DNA from: Dysgonomonas sp. UBA7710
Lineage (GTDB): Bacteria > Bacteroidota > Bacteroidia > Bacteroidales > Dysgonomonadaceae
DNA: 41,928 nt
Direction of reading: 5' to 3'
Assembly: GCF_002482385.1 (NCBI RefSeq)
Contig: NZ_DLFW01000001.1
Span: forward strand, 36,362 to 78,289
In this document: positions 1-8,449 of the stretch, piece by piece
How positions within the stretch are numbered: position 1 is the stretch's first letter
How the letters are laid out: every line of letters starts with the position of its first letter
Made by a program: the position numbers and the translations under genes
Notes under the pieces: model-generated
Told to the model about the DNA's origin: nothing
The model's database searches: none
The model's input: only the letters and a program-made list of their open reading frames with translations

Positions 1-29
1 TTACTCCATGTTATTTTTATTAAGGGCTT

Positions 30-179
30 TTATTTATGAGATCTGCCCAAATAATAAGATAATAGCAGCGACCCTGCCTGCAAGGCAACTAATACCCAAA
101 AGGCATTTTGCCTTCTGTTTTTTCGTTTCAAAGCTTTAAGTTCTTTCGCTTCTTTATCATTTAGTTCAAAATCTTCCAT
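30..179 (-). CDS. Small single-pass membrane protein, 49 aa, function unknown
   Basis: The reading frame starts with ATG at 179 and ends with TAA at 30. The first 23 residues are highly charged (many Asp, Glu, Lys and Arg, ending in KRKNRRQN). A hydrophobic stretch follows (AFWVLVALQAGSLLLSYYLG), then a short polar tail. This fits one transmembrane helix with a basic cytoplasmic N-terminal arm. A GAGG sequence lies about 7 bases upstream of the start, which supports translation. I recognise no family. The neighbouring 29 bases to the window edge show no readable gene. No minus-strand TAnnTTTG element was seen upstream, so its promoter is unknown. Confidence 0.6.
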   Translation of the reverse strand: MEDFELNDKEAKELKALKRKNRRQNAFWVLVALQAGSLLLSYYLGRSHK

Positions 180-326
180 AATCCTCAGGTTTTTATAAAT
201 CGGTTGTTAATATAATTCGCTTATTTTATAGAAACAATCGAATGTCTGATTTTGATTAAAAACAGCGTGAATTTTTCTTTAATTAAGAATTTACGGGTGT
301 AAATAAAGAAGCGAATCAGTAGCTTT
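180..326. other. AT-rich spacer, nothing recognised
   Basis: This is the left part of the 772-base gap between the 49-aa membrane protein and clpB. It is AT-rich and shows no reading frame, hairpin terminator or clear promoter. The rest of the gap holds repeat copy A and the region upstream of clpB. Confidence 0.5.
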
Positions 327-700
327 TTCAAAGGAAGTTTATCTATATAATAAGAGCTGTTAGCCGGAGTTCTTTGACGTATTGACAGGCCCCCTCAATC
401 CCCCAAGGGGAGGCTGCAGAGAGGGTAAAAAGTAATAGGTAGAAAAAGTGTTACCTTTGTTACCTTTTAACAGTTACGGGTTGCAGACGCTTTATTTTGT
501 TTCACGCAAAGACGCAAAGTTTTTATATCTTACCAGTTGTTGACTGTAAATAGTGTTACCTTTTAACAAGTAGTGAGTAGTAAGTTCTAAGTAAAGTGGT
601 AAGTCAGGTTTTTTACATTACGAACTGATGACTGCTAACTGTTTACTGTTAACTGATACTTCTGTTACCTTTGTTACTTTTTATCGTCATAGCGTCTTGG
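327..700 (+). repeat. Composite intergenic repeat, copy A
   Basis: The block is built from short words that recur elsewhere in the window. In order these are a TTTATCTATATA motif (about 338-349), a GTTAGCC/GTTCTTTGA segment (360-376), tandem GTTACC-TTT words (about 449-470), a TTTATTTTGTTTCACGC segment followed by GACGCAAAG (491-519), a TATATCTTACCAGTTGTTGACTG segment (524-546), and an ACTGCTAACTGTTTACTG type segment (631-656). Copy B at 9690-10133 is the same block on the opposite strand; about 55 bases (491-546) differ at only about two positions. It has no open frame of note. It looks like a dispersed non-coding repeat common in Bacteroidota spacers, not a transposon with a transposase. 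Confidence 0.7.
386..416. repeat. CCCCC-AAGGGGAGG palindromic repeat, copy 1
   Basis: A short G+C-rich palindrome (CCCCCAAGGGGAGG core, about 402-413) lies inside composite repeat copy A and is flanked by a CCCTCAAT arm. Its relatives are at 12513-12547 and 33189-33215. Together they give the consensus CCCTCCAACCTCCCCAAGGGGAGG when read in one orientation, and the core could fold into a small hairpin. Confidence 0.65.
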
Positions 701-951
701 CGTGCGTTATTTTTATCGCCGGGTAAATGAAGTTACCGAGATTTTTTTAGAAAAGTAACAGGATAAGAAATGTGTAAAGTTTGTCAACTTTTAGTAACCT
801 TCACGAATGCAAGACCGGAAACGATCAGTTACCAACGAATAATTAATTATTATCTGACATTTTGTCAAAAATACGAACTTGGCAAATATTTTGAACAAGT
901 ATAAACAGACAATAGTTATATAAAATACAAGCAAACAGAAAAACTAAACAT
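701..951. other. Region upstream of clpB with a weak promoter candidate
   Basis: The region is AT-rich. A TTTG at 861-864 and a TATTTTG at 887-893, 22 bases apart, resemble the Bacteroidota -33/-7 pair. The -7 word is one base shorter than the TAnnTTTG consensus, so this is a weak candidate for the clpB promoter. No inverted repeat of the CIRCE type was recognised. The start of the region (about 690-760) still contains the repeat word GCGTCTTGGCGTG. Confidence 0.35.
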
Positions 952-3543
952 ATGAATTTCAATAATTTTACAATCAAATCTCAGGAGGCGATACAAAAAG
1001 CCATTGAGATTACAAAAGACAAAGGGCAACAGTCTATTGAACCGGCTCACATACTTATGGGAGTAATAATGACCGGGGAGAATGTTGTGAATTTTCTTTT
1101 CCAGAAACTGGGGGCCAATCCCGGTCATTTGACGAATATATTGAGTAAGGAAGTCGATTCTTTCCCGAAGGTTTCGGGAGGAGGTGAAGCGTTTCTCAGC
1201 CGCGAAAGTAATGCTGTACTGGAAAAAGCTGCCGAATATGCAAAGAAGATGGGAGACCAGTATGTTTCCCTCGAGCATATATTATTAGGTGTATTATCAG
1301 GCAAGAGCACGGCGGCGCAGATGCTCAAGGATGCAGGCGTATCCGAAAAAGAATTGCAACTGGCAATCAATGAACTACGTAAAGGTACGAATGTAACCAG
1401 CCAGACTGCCGAAGATACTTATCAATCTCTGGAAAAATATGCTATAAACCTGACTCAAAGAGCCAAAGACGGAAAGCTGGACCCTGTTATCGGCCGCGAT
1501 GATGAGATACGTCGTGTATTGCAGATACTTAGCCGCCGCACCAAGAACAATCCCATACTGATAGGTGAACCGGGTACGGGTAAAACCGCTATTGCCGAGG
1601 GGCTTGCACATCGTATTGTACGGGGTGATGTTCCTGAGAACCTGAAAAGCAAACAGATTTACTCACTGGATATGGGTGCACTCATTGCAGGAGCAAAATA
1701 TAAGGGTGAATTCGAAGAACGGCTGAAATCTGTAGTGAATGAAGTTACCAAGTCGGAAGGAGAGATTATCTTGTTTATCGACGAGATACATACATTGGTA
1801 GGTGCAGGGAAAAGTGAGGGAGCCATGGATGCTGCCAATATCTTAAAGCCGGCGTTGGCAAGAGGTGAGTTACGTTCGATAGGGGCTACGACCTTAGATG
1901 AATATCAGAAATATTTTGAAAAGGACAAGGCATTGGAACGCCGTTTCCAAACTGTAATGGTGGATGAACCGAGTGAGGCCGACGCAATCTCCATCCTGCG
2001 GGGACTGAAAGAAAAATATGAAAACCACCATAAGGTGCGTATCAAAGACGAGGCTATTATTGCTGCCGTGCAACTGTCGAGCCGTTATATATCCGACCGC
2101 TTTTTGCCCGACAAGGCTATCGACCTGATGGATGAGGCTGCGGCAAAACTGCGTATGGAAGTAGATTCCGTACCGGAAGAACTGGACGAAAAGAGCCGCC
2201 GTATCAAACAACTCGAAATCGAACGAGAAGCTATACGCCGCGAGAATGACAAGTTGAAAGAACAAGAGCTATCGAAAGAAATAAGCAGGCTGAAAGATGA
2301 AGAAAAAGACCTGAAAGCCAAATGGCAATCGGAAAGAGAAGTCATCAATAAGATTCAGCAGAATAAGATAGAAATAGAGAATACCAAATTCGAAGCAGAA
2401 AAAGCCGAGCGCGAAGGCGATTACGGAAAGGTTGCCGAACTCCGTTACGGTAAATTGAAAGAATTGGAAGATGGTATCGGCAAACTGCAAGGACAACTGC
2501 ATGAAATGCAGGGAAATCAGGCAATGATAAAAGAAGAAGTAGACTCTTACGATATTGCCGATGTGGTTTCCCGCTGGACAGGCATCCCTGTCAACAAGAT
2601 GCTGCAAAGCGAACGGGAGAAATTACTGAATCTCGAAGTGGAGTTGCACAGGCGTGTTGTGGGGCAGGATGAAGCTATTTCTGCCGTATCAAATGCGATA
2701 CGCCGCAGCCGGGCAGGACTGCAAGACCCCAAACGTCCCATAGGCTCGTTTATATTTCTGGGTACGACAGGTGTCGGTAAGACCGAGCTGGCGAAAGCCC
2801 TCGCCGAATTTCTGTTCGATGACGAGAATATGATGACCCGTATCGACATGAGCGAGTATCAGGAAAAATTCAGTGCTACCCGGCTTATCGGGGCACCTCC
2901 GGGATATGTCGGTTATGACGAAGGGGGGCAATTGACAGAAGCCATTCGCCGTAAGCCGTATTCGGTAGTATTGTTCGACGAAATAGAAAAGGCGCATCCC
3001 GATGTTTTCAATATCTTATTGCAGGTATTGGACGACGGACGCCTGACCGATAATAAAGGCCGTGTGGTAAACTTCAAAAATACAATCATTATCATGACGT
3101 CCAATATGGGATCTCCATTGATTCGTGAAAACTTCGCGGGAATAACACCAAAGAACCACGACGAAGTAGTAGAGAAAACCAAACGCGAAGTGTTGGATAT
3201 GCTGAAAGTGAATATGCGTCCCGAATTCCTGAACCGTATCGACGAGACGGTTATGTTTGAACCATTAAATCTGGCACAGATAGAACAGGTTGTCCGCATG
3301 CAACTCGAAGGCGTGGTGAAAATGCTGAAAGGCAACGGGGTAAAACTGGAATTTACAGAAGAAGCTATTGCCGGGATCGCACAAATGGGTTACGATCCTG
3401 AGTTCGGGGCACGTCCTGTTAAGCGTGTTATCCAACGAACTGTCCTGGATACATTATCGAGGCAACTGCTCGCCGGAACAGTAGACAGGGAGAATCCCAT
3501 CATAATAGATATGAAGGATGGGGAGTTGAGTTTTAAGAACTAA
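952..3543 (+). CDS. clpB: ATP-dependent disaggregase chaperone ClpB
   Basis: ClpB is a cytoplasmic hexameric AAA+ unfoldase that pulls polypeptides out of heat-shock aggregates, working with DnaK. The 863-residue length matches the family. Visible in order are the double Clp-N repeat (about 1-145), NBD1 with Walker A GEPGTGKT at 205-212 and Walker B LFIDE near 275, and the charged coiled-coil middle domain (about 400-525). The middle domain separates true ClpB from ClpA and ClpC. NBD2 follows, with Walker A GTTGVGKT at 604-611 and Walker B LFDE near 677, then the D2 small domain containing GARPVKR. The ATG at 952 starts the conserved MNFNNFT N terminus. The gene appears monocistronic, with a long spacer upstream and a hairpin just after the stop. 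Confidence 0.98.
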   Translation: MNFNNFTIKSQEAIQKAIEITKDKGQQSIEPAHILMGVIMTGENVVNFLFQKLGANPGHLTNILSKEVDSFPKVSGGGEAFLSRESNAVLEKAAEYAKKMGDQYVSLEHILLGVLSGKSTAAQMLKDAGVSEKELQLAINELRKGTNVTSQTAEDTYQSLEKYAINLTQRAKDGKLDPVIGRDDEIRRVLQILSRRTKNNPILIGEPGTGKTAIAEGLAHRIVRGDVPENLKSKQIYSLDMGALIAGAKYKGEFEERLKSVVNEVTKSEGEIILFIDEIHTLVGAGKSEGAMDAANILKPALARGELRSIGATTLDEYQKYFEKDKALERRFQTVMVDEPSEADAISILRGLKEKYENHHKVRIKDEAIIAAVQLSSRYISDRFLPDKAIDLMDEAAAKLRMEVDSVPEELDEKSRRIKQLEIEREAIRRENDKLKEQELSKEISRLKDEEKDLKAKWQSEREVINKIQQNKIEIENTKFEAEKAEREGDYGKVAELRYGKLKELEDGIGKLQGQLHEMQGNQAMIKEEVDSYDIADVVSRWTGIPVNKMLQSEREKLLNLEVELHRRVVGQDEAISAVSNAIRRSRAGLQDPKRPIGSFIFLGTTGVGKTELAKALAEFLFDDENMMTRIDMSEYQEKFSATRLIGAPPGYVGYDEGGQLTEAIRRKPYSVVLFDEIEKAHPDVFNILLQVLDDGRLTDNKGRVVNFKNTIIIMTSNMGSPLIRENFAGITPKNHDEVVEKTKREVLDMLKVNMRPEFLNRIDETVMFEPLNLAQIEQVVRMQLEGVVKMLKGNGVKLEFTEEAIAGIAQMGYDPEFGARPVKRVIQRTVLDTLSRQLLAGTVDRENPIIIDMKDGELSFKN

Positions 3544-3558
3544 AGATGTGGATATAAG

Positions 3559-3600
3559 AAATCCGGTCGATCAGCCAATCAACCGGATTTCTCCCATTTT
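3559..3600 (+). terminator. Hairpin terminator after clpB
   Basis: A 9-bp perfect stem pairs AAATCCGGT (3559-3567) with ACCGGATTT (3582-3590) around a 14-base loop. It is followed by a short T-containing run (CTCCCATTTTT). It begins 15 bases after the clpB stop. The T-tract is interrupted, so efficiency is uncertain. Confidence 0.65.
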
Positions 3601-3678
3601 TGGGGAAATATATTGATTGCCTGAAAATCTATCGGAGTAACTTCTTTAAATAAAAAAAGTATTCTTGTGATTTTTTAA

Positions 3679-3686
3679 TACATTTG
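3679..3686 (+). promoter_or_regulatory. -7 promoter element of the S9 peptidase gene
   Basis: TACATTTG matches the Bacteroidota -7 consensus TAnnTTTG and lies 40 bases before the ATG at 3727. No good TTTG -33 element is present at the expected 19-21 base spacing. Confidence 0.5.
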
Positions 3687-3726
3687 TACGACAAGTACTT
3701 ATAGTAGTAATAAAACCATTTTAACT

Positions 3727-5661
3727 ATGAAAAGGAAATCACTCTCATTAAGCATCATCGTTTTATTCTGTTTAACACTTGGACTGGCAACCTCATGCAA
3801 CAAGGCTCCGGTAGCTGCTCCGGTCTTACCACTGGAAGATTTTTTCAGGAATCCCGAAAAATCTTCTTATCAGATCTCTCCCGACGGAAAATACTATTCT
3901 TATACCGCTCCTTACCAAAAGAGGATGAATATCTATGTGCAGAAAATAGGACAAGATTCAGCGATAAGAATTACCTCGGAAACAGAGAGGGATATTGCCG
4001 GATATTTGTGGGGTAATAATAATCGCATCCTGTTCCTGAAAGATACCGGAGGTGACGAAAACTATCAGCTCTATGGCGTAAATATAGATGGCAGTAACCC
4101 TCTGCCACTCACTGCATTCGAAAAAGTGCGTACTCAAATCATTGATGACCTGCCTGAGATAGACAGTGAAGTCATTATCGGGCTGAATAAAAGAAACCCT
4201 CAGATATTTGATCCTTACCGTTTGAATATTGAGACCGGAGAGTTGACAATGCTTGCCGAAAATCCGGGAAATATTCAGGGATGGATGACTGACCATGATG
4301 GCAAATTACGTGTTGCCATGGCCCTTGACGGTGTGAATCAGAGCCTTCTGTACAGGGATAAAGAAGAGGATGCTTTCAAAGTCCTTATAACCACCAGTTT
4401 CAAAGAAACCCTCGATCCTTATTTCTTTACATCTGATAATCAGAAACTGTATGCAACATCGAATATAGGCAGAGATAAGGATGCATTGATTATATTCGAT
4501 CCTCAGACAATGAAAGAAGATGAAAAGCTCTATGAAAATGATAAATACGATATATCGGGAGCGTCATATTCCCTAAAGGACAAGAAGTTGCAGTTGGTTG
4601 CATATCAGGGGCATGATGGCATAAAACGTCATTTCTTCGATGATAAATTGAAAGGCATATATGATAAGATTTCCTCTAAGGTAGCAAACAGACCGTTTGG
4701 CATTAACAGCAAAAACAAGGATGAGAATATGCTTATTGTCCGCACGTACAATGACAAGACACCGGGAGCTTATTATGTCTATGATGTGGAAAAAGACGTA
4801 TTGACACATATCGCCGATATTTACCCGTGGCTGGATGAAAACAACATGGCGACAATGAACTGTGTTACATATAAAACACGTGATGGTCTGGAAATAGAAG
4901 GATACCTGACACTGCCGAAAGGATATACCCTGGAGACTGCGAAGAACCTGCCTGTAGTAGTTAATCCGCATGGAGGGCCTTGGGCCCGAGACGGATGGGG
5001 ATTCAATCCTGAGATACAGTTTCTGGCAAACAGGGGGTATGCCGTGTTCCAGATGAATTTCCGGGGTTCTACCGGATTCGGTAAAAAATTCTGGGAAATA
5101 TCATTTAAGCAATGGGGGAAAACAATGCAGGACGACATTACGGACGGTGTGGAATGGCTGAAAGCAAAAGGGATAGCCAATCCTGATAAAATAGCCATAT
5201 ACGGAGGAAGCTATGGTGGATACGCTACTTTAGCCGGCCTTACATTCACCCCTGACCTCTACACTTGCGGAGTGGACTATGTAGGTGTATCGAACCTGTT
5301 TACATTCCTGAATACGATACCTCCATACTGGAAACCGATGTTGGATATGATGTATGAAATGGTAGGTGATCCAAAGAAAGACAGCCTTCTGCTTGCCGGA
5401 TCTTCTCCGGTATTTCATGTAGATAATATAAAAGCTCCACTATTTATAGCGCAGGGTGCAAACGATCCACGTGTAAATAAAGACGAATCGGACCAGATGG
5501 TGGAGGCTCTGAAAAAACGAGGAATAGAAACCGAATACATGGTAAAGGATAATGAAGGTCACGGATTTCATAACGAGGAAAACAGATTTGACTTCTATCG
5601 TGCTATGGAGAAGTTCTTGGGAGAACACTTGAAAGAGAAACAGGAGACAGAGGCGAAATAA
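3727..5661 (+). CDS. S9 family peptidase lipoprotein (prolyl oligopeptidase / acylaminoacyl-peptidase type)
   Basis: This is a serine peptidase of clan SC that cleaves short peptides, probably in the periplasm. The N terminus is a lipoprotein signal: basic MKRKS, a hydrophobic core, then lipobox LATSC with the modified Cys near residue 24. Residues of about 35-370 look like the propeller domain. The C-terminal alpha/beta hydrolase domain carries the nucleophile motif GGSYGG with Ser495, Asp580 in the NDPRV segment and His612 in the EGHGF segment. That is the correct Ser-Asp-His order for S9. The 644-residue length fits the bacterial S9 group common in Bacteroidales. The gene stands alone between two hairpins. 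The exact subfamily (DPP-like or acylaminoacyl-peptidase-like) is not decided by sequence alone. Confidence 0.93.
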   Translation: MKRKSLSLSIIVLFCLTLGLATSCNKAPVAAPVLPLEDFFRNPEKSSYQISPDGKYYSYTAPYQKRMNIYVQKIGQDSAIRITSETERDIAGYLWGNNNRILFLKDTGGDENYQLYGVNIDGSNPLPLTAFEKVRTQIIDDLPEIDSEVIIGLNKRNPQIFDPYRLNIETGELTMLAENPGNIQGWMTDHDGKLRVAMALDGVNQSLLYRDKEEDAFKVLITTSFKETLDPYFFTSDNQKLYATSNIGRDKDALIIFDPQTMKEDEKLYENDKYDISGASYSLKDKKLQLVAYQGHDGIKRHFFDDKLKGIYDKISSKVANRPFGINSKNKDENMLIVRTYNDKTPGAYYVYDVEKDVLTHIADIYPWLDENNMATMNCVTYKTRDGLEIEGYLTLPKGYTLETAKNLPVVVNPHGGPWARDGWGFNPEIQFLANRGYAVFQMNFRGSTGFGKKFWEISFKQWGKTMQDDITDGVEWLKAKGIANPDKIAIYGGSYGGYATLAGLTFTPDLYTCGVDYVGVSNLFTFLNTIPPYWKPMLDMMYEMVGDPKKDSLLLAGSSPVFHVDNIKAPLFIAQGANDPRVNKDESDQMVEALKKRGIETEYMVKDNEGHGFHNEENRFDFYRAMEKFLGEHLKEKQETEAK

Positions 5662-5678
5662 TGTCTTTTATATATAAT

Positions 5679-5716
5679 AAGAATGGGTAACGATTAAGTT
5701 ACCCATTCTTATATTT
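5679..5716. terminator. Strong bidirectional terminator between convergent genes
   Basis: A 13-bp perfect stem (5679-5691 with 5698-5710) has a 6-base loop and is flanked by A-rich sequence on the left and TATATTTT on the right. It lies between the S9 peptidase gene (+) and the YtxH-like gene (-), so it can end both transcripts. Confidence 0.88.
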
Positions 5717-5729
5717 TCTTATCTGCGTA

Positions 5730-5954
5730 TTATTTACTCTCTTTTCCGTTATTTAATTCATATTCAACGCGGTCTTTGATATATTCTACCTGATTCTTGC
5801 CTACATCGGCAACATTTTTCAGGTTCCGTTTTGCTTTGCTGGCGAATTTGTTCATATCGTCGCAAAATCCGTCTAATTTACCTTGCTTATACAGTCTGCT
5901 TACTGCGTAAATTGCTGCTGCCCCCAGGGCTGCTCCTATCAATACTTTCTTCAT
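5730..5954 (-). CDS. Small YtxH-like membrane-anchored protein, 74 aa
   Basis: The N terminus (MKKVLIGAALGAAAIYAVSRLY) is a glycine- and alanine-rich membrane segment of the kind seen in YtxH/GvpP-like proteins. A charged, probably helical tail of about 50 residues follows. Such proteins accumulate under general stress in many bacteria, but their molecular role is unknown. It is the second gene of a probable two-gene operon with the GlsB/YeaQ protein upstream (28-base gap), and a terminator follows. The family assignment rests on architecture and composition rather than a diagnostic motif. Confidence 0.75.
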   Translation of the reverse strand: MKKVLIGAALGAAAIYAVSRLYKQGKLDGFCDDMNKFASKAKRNLKNVADVGKNQVEYIKDRVEYELNNGKESK

Positions 5955-5982
5955 AATTATTCTATTTTATCAATTAGTAATT

Positions 5983-6231
5983 CTATTCTTTCTTCCGGCT
6001 AAATAGGGATATTATCCAAAGCAGCACAATCGCACCGATTGTAGACATTACGAGATTACCTATAATACCATTTACTCCCAGACCAAGCAACGTAAATATC
6101 CATCCGCCGAGCAATCCTCCGACTACTCCGACTATAAGGTTAAGGATAAGACCGAAGCCACTACCTTTCATTATCTTACCGGCTATAAATCCGGCTAATA
6201 TACCGATTATGATTGACCATATAAATCCCAT
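5983..6231 (-). CDS. GlsB/YeaQ/YmgE family stress-response membrane protein
   Basis: This 82-residue protein is almost wholly hydrophobic, with three predicted membrane segments (about 2-20, 25-50 and 55-76) and a basic C-terminal end (SRKKE). The glycine pattern (GILAGFIAGKIMKGSG, then GVVGGLLGGW) is the signature of the YeaQ/YmgE/GlsB (transglycosylase-associated) family. Members sit in the inner membrane and are induced by general stress; their biochemical action is not established. It leads a probable operon with the YtxH-like gene downstream. No clear -7 element was found upstream. Confidence 0.9.
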   Translation of the reverse strand: MGFIWSIIIGILAGFIAGKIMKGSGFGLILNLIVGVVGGLLGGWIFTLLGLGVNGIIGNLVMSTIGAIVLLWIISLFSRKKE

Positions 6232-6372
6232 AATTTCTTATATTTACTTGTTAATATTGTGAAGTTTGAAATCTCCTGTAGTTCGCAGCTTTTATCAAAG
6301 CAATCATTTATATAACATCCGGAATGTTAAAAAAGTTCTCTGTTATTCTCAGCAGATAGAAAATCAGGCAAT

Positions 6373-6408
6373 ATAAAAAAGAAGGCTATTCTTGTGAACA
6401 GCCCTCTT
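6373..6408 (-). terminator. Terminator after the OmpA-family lipoprotein gene
   Basis: Read on the minus strand, AAGAGGGCT pairs with AGCCTTCTT (9 bp, one G-U) around a 12-base loop. It is followed by a run of T (complement of 6373-6380). It starts 24 bases after the stop of the 6432-7106 gene. Confidence 0.82.
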
Positions 6409-6431
6409 CCTTATTTATAATTTCAACGCTT

Positions 6432-7106
6432 TTATTTCCCTTGTTCGGCGTCTTTAATCATCTTCTCATTAGGAAGGATGTAGATTTCAACGCGACGGTT
6501 TTGGCTTCTTCCCGCAACAGTGCTATTGTCAGCAACAGGCTGAGTAGAACCGAAGCCTTGGGATACCATACGGCTACCTGAAACTCCTTTAGATTGAAGG
6601 AAGTTGTAAACCGATTGTGCACGTTTTTCAGACAGTGGATTGTTTATGGCATCACTACCGGTATTATCGGTATGACCGTATATCTGGACATCTGTATCAG
6701 GGTTGTTTTTCAAGGATGTTGCAAAACTTGTCAATGCGCTTTGAGAAGCAGAATTCAGTGTGCTAGAGTTGGTAGCAAACAAAATTCCTGATTCGAAAGT
6801 AACTTTGATAGCTTGTCCGTCATTGATAGACTCAACCTGTGCTCCATTAATTTGTTCCAATTCTTTCTTTTGTTTTTCCATTTTGTTCCCGATAACAGCA
6901 CCTGCAGTACCTCCGACTACAGCTCCGATACCTGCGCCCCATGCAGCACCTTTACCGCCACCGATAATGGCTCCGATGCCTGCACCAAGAGCTCCGCCTG
7001 CACCTGCTCCGATACCACCGCCTTTTACTGTATCACTAGCTCCACAGCTAGAAAATATAACTGCGCAACTCATAAATATTGCTGCAAGAATTGAAAACTG
7101 TTTCAT
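6432..7106 (-). CDS. OmpA family outer-membrane lipoprotein with glycine zipper (YiaD-like)
   Basis: This 224-residue envelope protein is predicted to bind peptidoglycan through its OmpA C-terminal domain. The N terminus is a lipoprotein signal (MKQFSILAAIFMSCAVIFSSC) with lipobox FSSC. Next is a glycine-zipper stretch (about 28-72) rich in GxGxG repeats that may insert in the membrane. A short charged linker follows, then the OmpA-like domain (about 105-215) with the hallmark YGHTDNTGSD, a LSEKRAQSV helix and a GRSQNRRVEI end. This domain order is that of E. coli YiaD. The gene has its own terminator and probably its own transcript. The Gly-rich segment makes opposite-strand frames look open; those are artefacts. 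Confidence 0.93.
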   Translation of the reverse strand: MKQFSILAAIFMSCAVIFSSCGASDTVKGGGIGAGAGGALGAGIGAIIGGGKGAAWGAGIGAVVGGTAGAVIGNKMEKQKKELEQINGAQVESINDGQAIKVTFESGILFATNSSTLNSASQSALTSFATSLKNNPDTDVQIYGHTDNTGSDAINNPLSEKRAQSVYNFLQSKGVSGSRMVSQGFGSTQPVADNSTVAGRSQNRRVEIYILPNEKMIKDAEQGK

Positions 7107-7159
7107 AATTGATAAAATTTAAATAATTATTTGTATACTTTTTGTTTGTGATATTTTCT

Positions 7160-7489
7160 TTATTCAAATATTCCTATTGAATCGCAATAAGCTAGTTCTC
7201 CCTGTATGATAAAGGCTATTTCATCTTCTGCGAAATTATTCACTTTATCCTTCTTTGTATATTTCAGGACATAAGCTACAATTTCATCTTCATCGATATC
7301 GACTACCGAATCTTCATCGGTTTCATCATTCATAAATCCTTTTTCATCATAGAAGTCATACACAATATCGATGATATAATTTATCTCATCGTTCGTATAT
7401 TTTCCTTTCATTTCCTGTGGAAGATAGTTCTGTATAAACTTTACCGCATCATCCTCGTCGTACTGTATAAGGTCTTTCTCGTTGCTCAT
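7160..7489 (-). CDS. Acidic hypothetical protein with an internal 42-residue duplication
   Basis: The 109-residue protein is very acidic, with about a quarter of its residues Asp or Glu, and has no signal peptide or membrane segment. Residues 11-52 and 66-107 align without a gap over 42 positions. They share the DED start, V at repeat position 6, Y at 12, the DEI at 24-26, II at 29-30, D at 38 and G at 41, with many conservative changes between. It therefore looks like two copies of a small helical module joined by an acidic linker. I do not recognise a named family; a Bacteroidales-restricted conserved protein is likely. It lies 53 bases upstream of the OmpA lipoprotein gene on the same strand and could share its transcript. 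Confidence 0.8.
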   Translation of the reverse strand: MSNEKDLIQYDEDDAVKFIQNYLPQEMKGKYTNDEINYIIDIVYDFYDEKGFMNDETDEDSVVDIDEDEIVAYVLKYTKKDKVNNFAEDEIAFIIQGELAYCDSIGIFE

Positions 7490-7634
7490 TATTATTGCTT
7501 TTTACTTACAAAATATATGTATAATTTAATAACAAAGTAATAAGTGCTATGTTCAATGAACGAAATAGTTTTTACAGGCTAAGACATTTTGATTTGTCAT
7601 TCCGTTTGTGTTAAAAAACGTAGCAAATGTACAA

Positions 7635-8291
7635 TTATTTCTTTCTTAAAACAAGATATGCCAGAACAATCAGCGGAATTATCATTATTCCGATATATAA
7701 TGTATTGATCTGAAGTATTACCGGTGCAAAAACAACAGCCAGAATAAGTCCTGCGGCCGCACCTCCAAGATGCGCGTCATGTCCGATATTCCCTTGTCTA
7801 GTCTGCATCCCGTATATGGAATATCCGAGATAGAGTATCCCGAAAATCCATCCTTTCATGGGAAGAATAAACATCACACCAAGTGTCATATCCGGAAACA
7901 GGGCAATAGCTGCGAATAATACTCCTACAACCCCTCCCGAAGCGCCGATGGCGCTATAATAATATTCTTTACGGTGAACCCACAAAGACAACAAGCCTCC
8001 TCCTATGATGGATAAGAAGTAAATTGTCAGATATTGCCAGATGCCCAGAGATTGTATGATTACACCGGAGAAGAAATACAGGGTCATCATATTAAAAATG
8101 AGATGTATATAATCGCCATGTAATGTTGCTGAAGTCAATAAACGGTCCCACTGCTTCGATTTTCCCAATATAGCTCCCACCTGGAATTTATATCTGTCGA
8201 AGAAGGCCATGTCATTAAACCCCTTTATACTGGTAAGTACTGTGAGCACTATGATAATGATGGGTAGTATATCCGCAATATTGAATGCCAT
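7635..8291 (-). CDS. Rhomboid family intramembrane serine protease
   Basis: This is a polytopic inner-membrane protease that cleaves substrates within or near their transmembrane helices. The 218-residue chain has about six hydrophobic helices. The catalytic serine lies in the GASGG motif (Ser118). The catalytic histidine is His174 in the AHLGG segment of the last core helix. The HxxxN motif of TM2 is present as HLIFN (63-67). All three hallmarks are intact, so it should be active. The ATG at 8291 gives a short cytoplasmic lead and TM1. A minus-strand TACCTTTG (8318-8325) lies 27-34 bases upstream. The substrate is unknown and neighbours give no clue. Confidence 0.94.
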   Translation of the reverse strand: MAFNIADILPIIIIVLTVLTSIKGFNDMAFFDRYKFQVGAILGKSKQWDRLLTSATLHGDYIHLIFNMMTLYFFSGVIIQSLGIWQYLTIYFLSIIGGGLLSLWVHRKEYYYSAIGASGGVVGVLFAAIALFPDMTLGVMFILPMKGWIFGILYLGYSIYGMQTRQGNIGHDAHLGGAAAGLILAVVFAPVILQINTLYIGIMIIPLIVLAYLVLRKK

Positions 8292-8317
8292 GTATCGTCA
8301 ATTTTAAATATTCTGAG

Positions 8318-8325
8318 CAAAGGTA
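8318..8325 (-). promoter_or_regulatory. -7 promoter element of the rhomboid gene
   Basis: On the minus strand the sequence is TACCTTTG, an exact match to TAnnTTTG, 27 bases before the rhomboid ATG. It diverges from the promoter at 8345-8375. Confidence 0.55.
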
Positions 8326-8344
8326 TAAAAAAGAGCATATAGTT

Positions 8345-8375
8345 GTTGATTTTGATTCCGAAAGATATAAATTTG
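8345..8375 (+). promoter_or_regulatory. Promoter of the carboxypeptidase-regulatory-like gene
   Basis: GTTG (8345-8348), 19 bases, then TAAATTTG (8368-8375) fit the Bacteroidota -33/-7 arrangement. The predicted leader is about 65-70 bases to the ATG at 8450. Confidence 0.5.
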
Positions 8376-8449
8376 ATTTTTGTCGCAGAATACCTCAATA
8401 AATACTGCTTAGTAACGTTTATCAGATAACAACCTAAATTGCGAAATCG

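Noticed and set aside
1125..3335. Several 60-140 codon frames on the minus strand within clpB
   Set aside because: They lie wholly inside clpB, overlap each other, have no recognisable domain and read as low-complexity Ser/Phe-rich sequence from antisense of a conserved gene.
6760..7122. Pro/Ala-rich 120-codon plus-strand frame opposite the OmpA lipoprotein
   Set aside because: The composition is simply the antisense of the glycine-zipper repeats.
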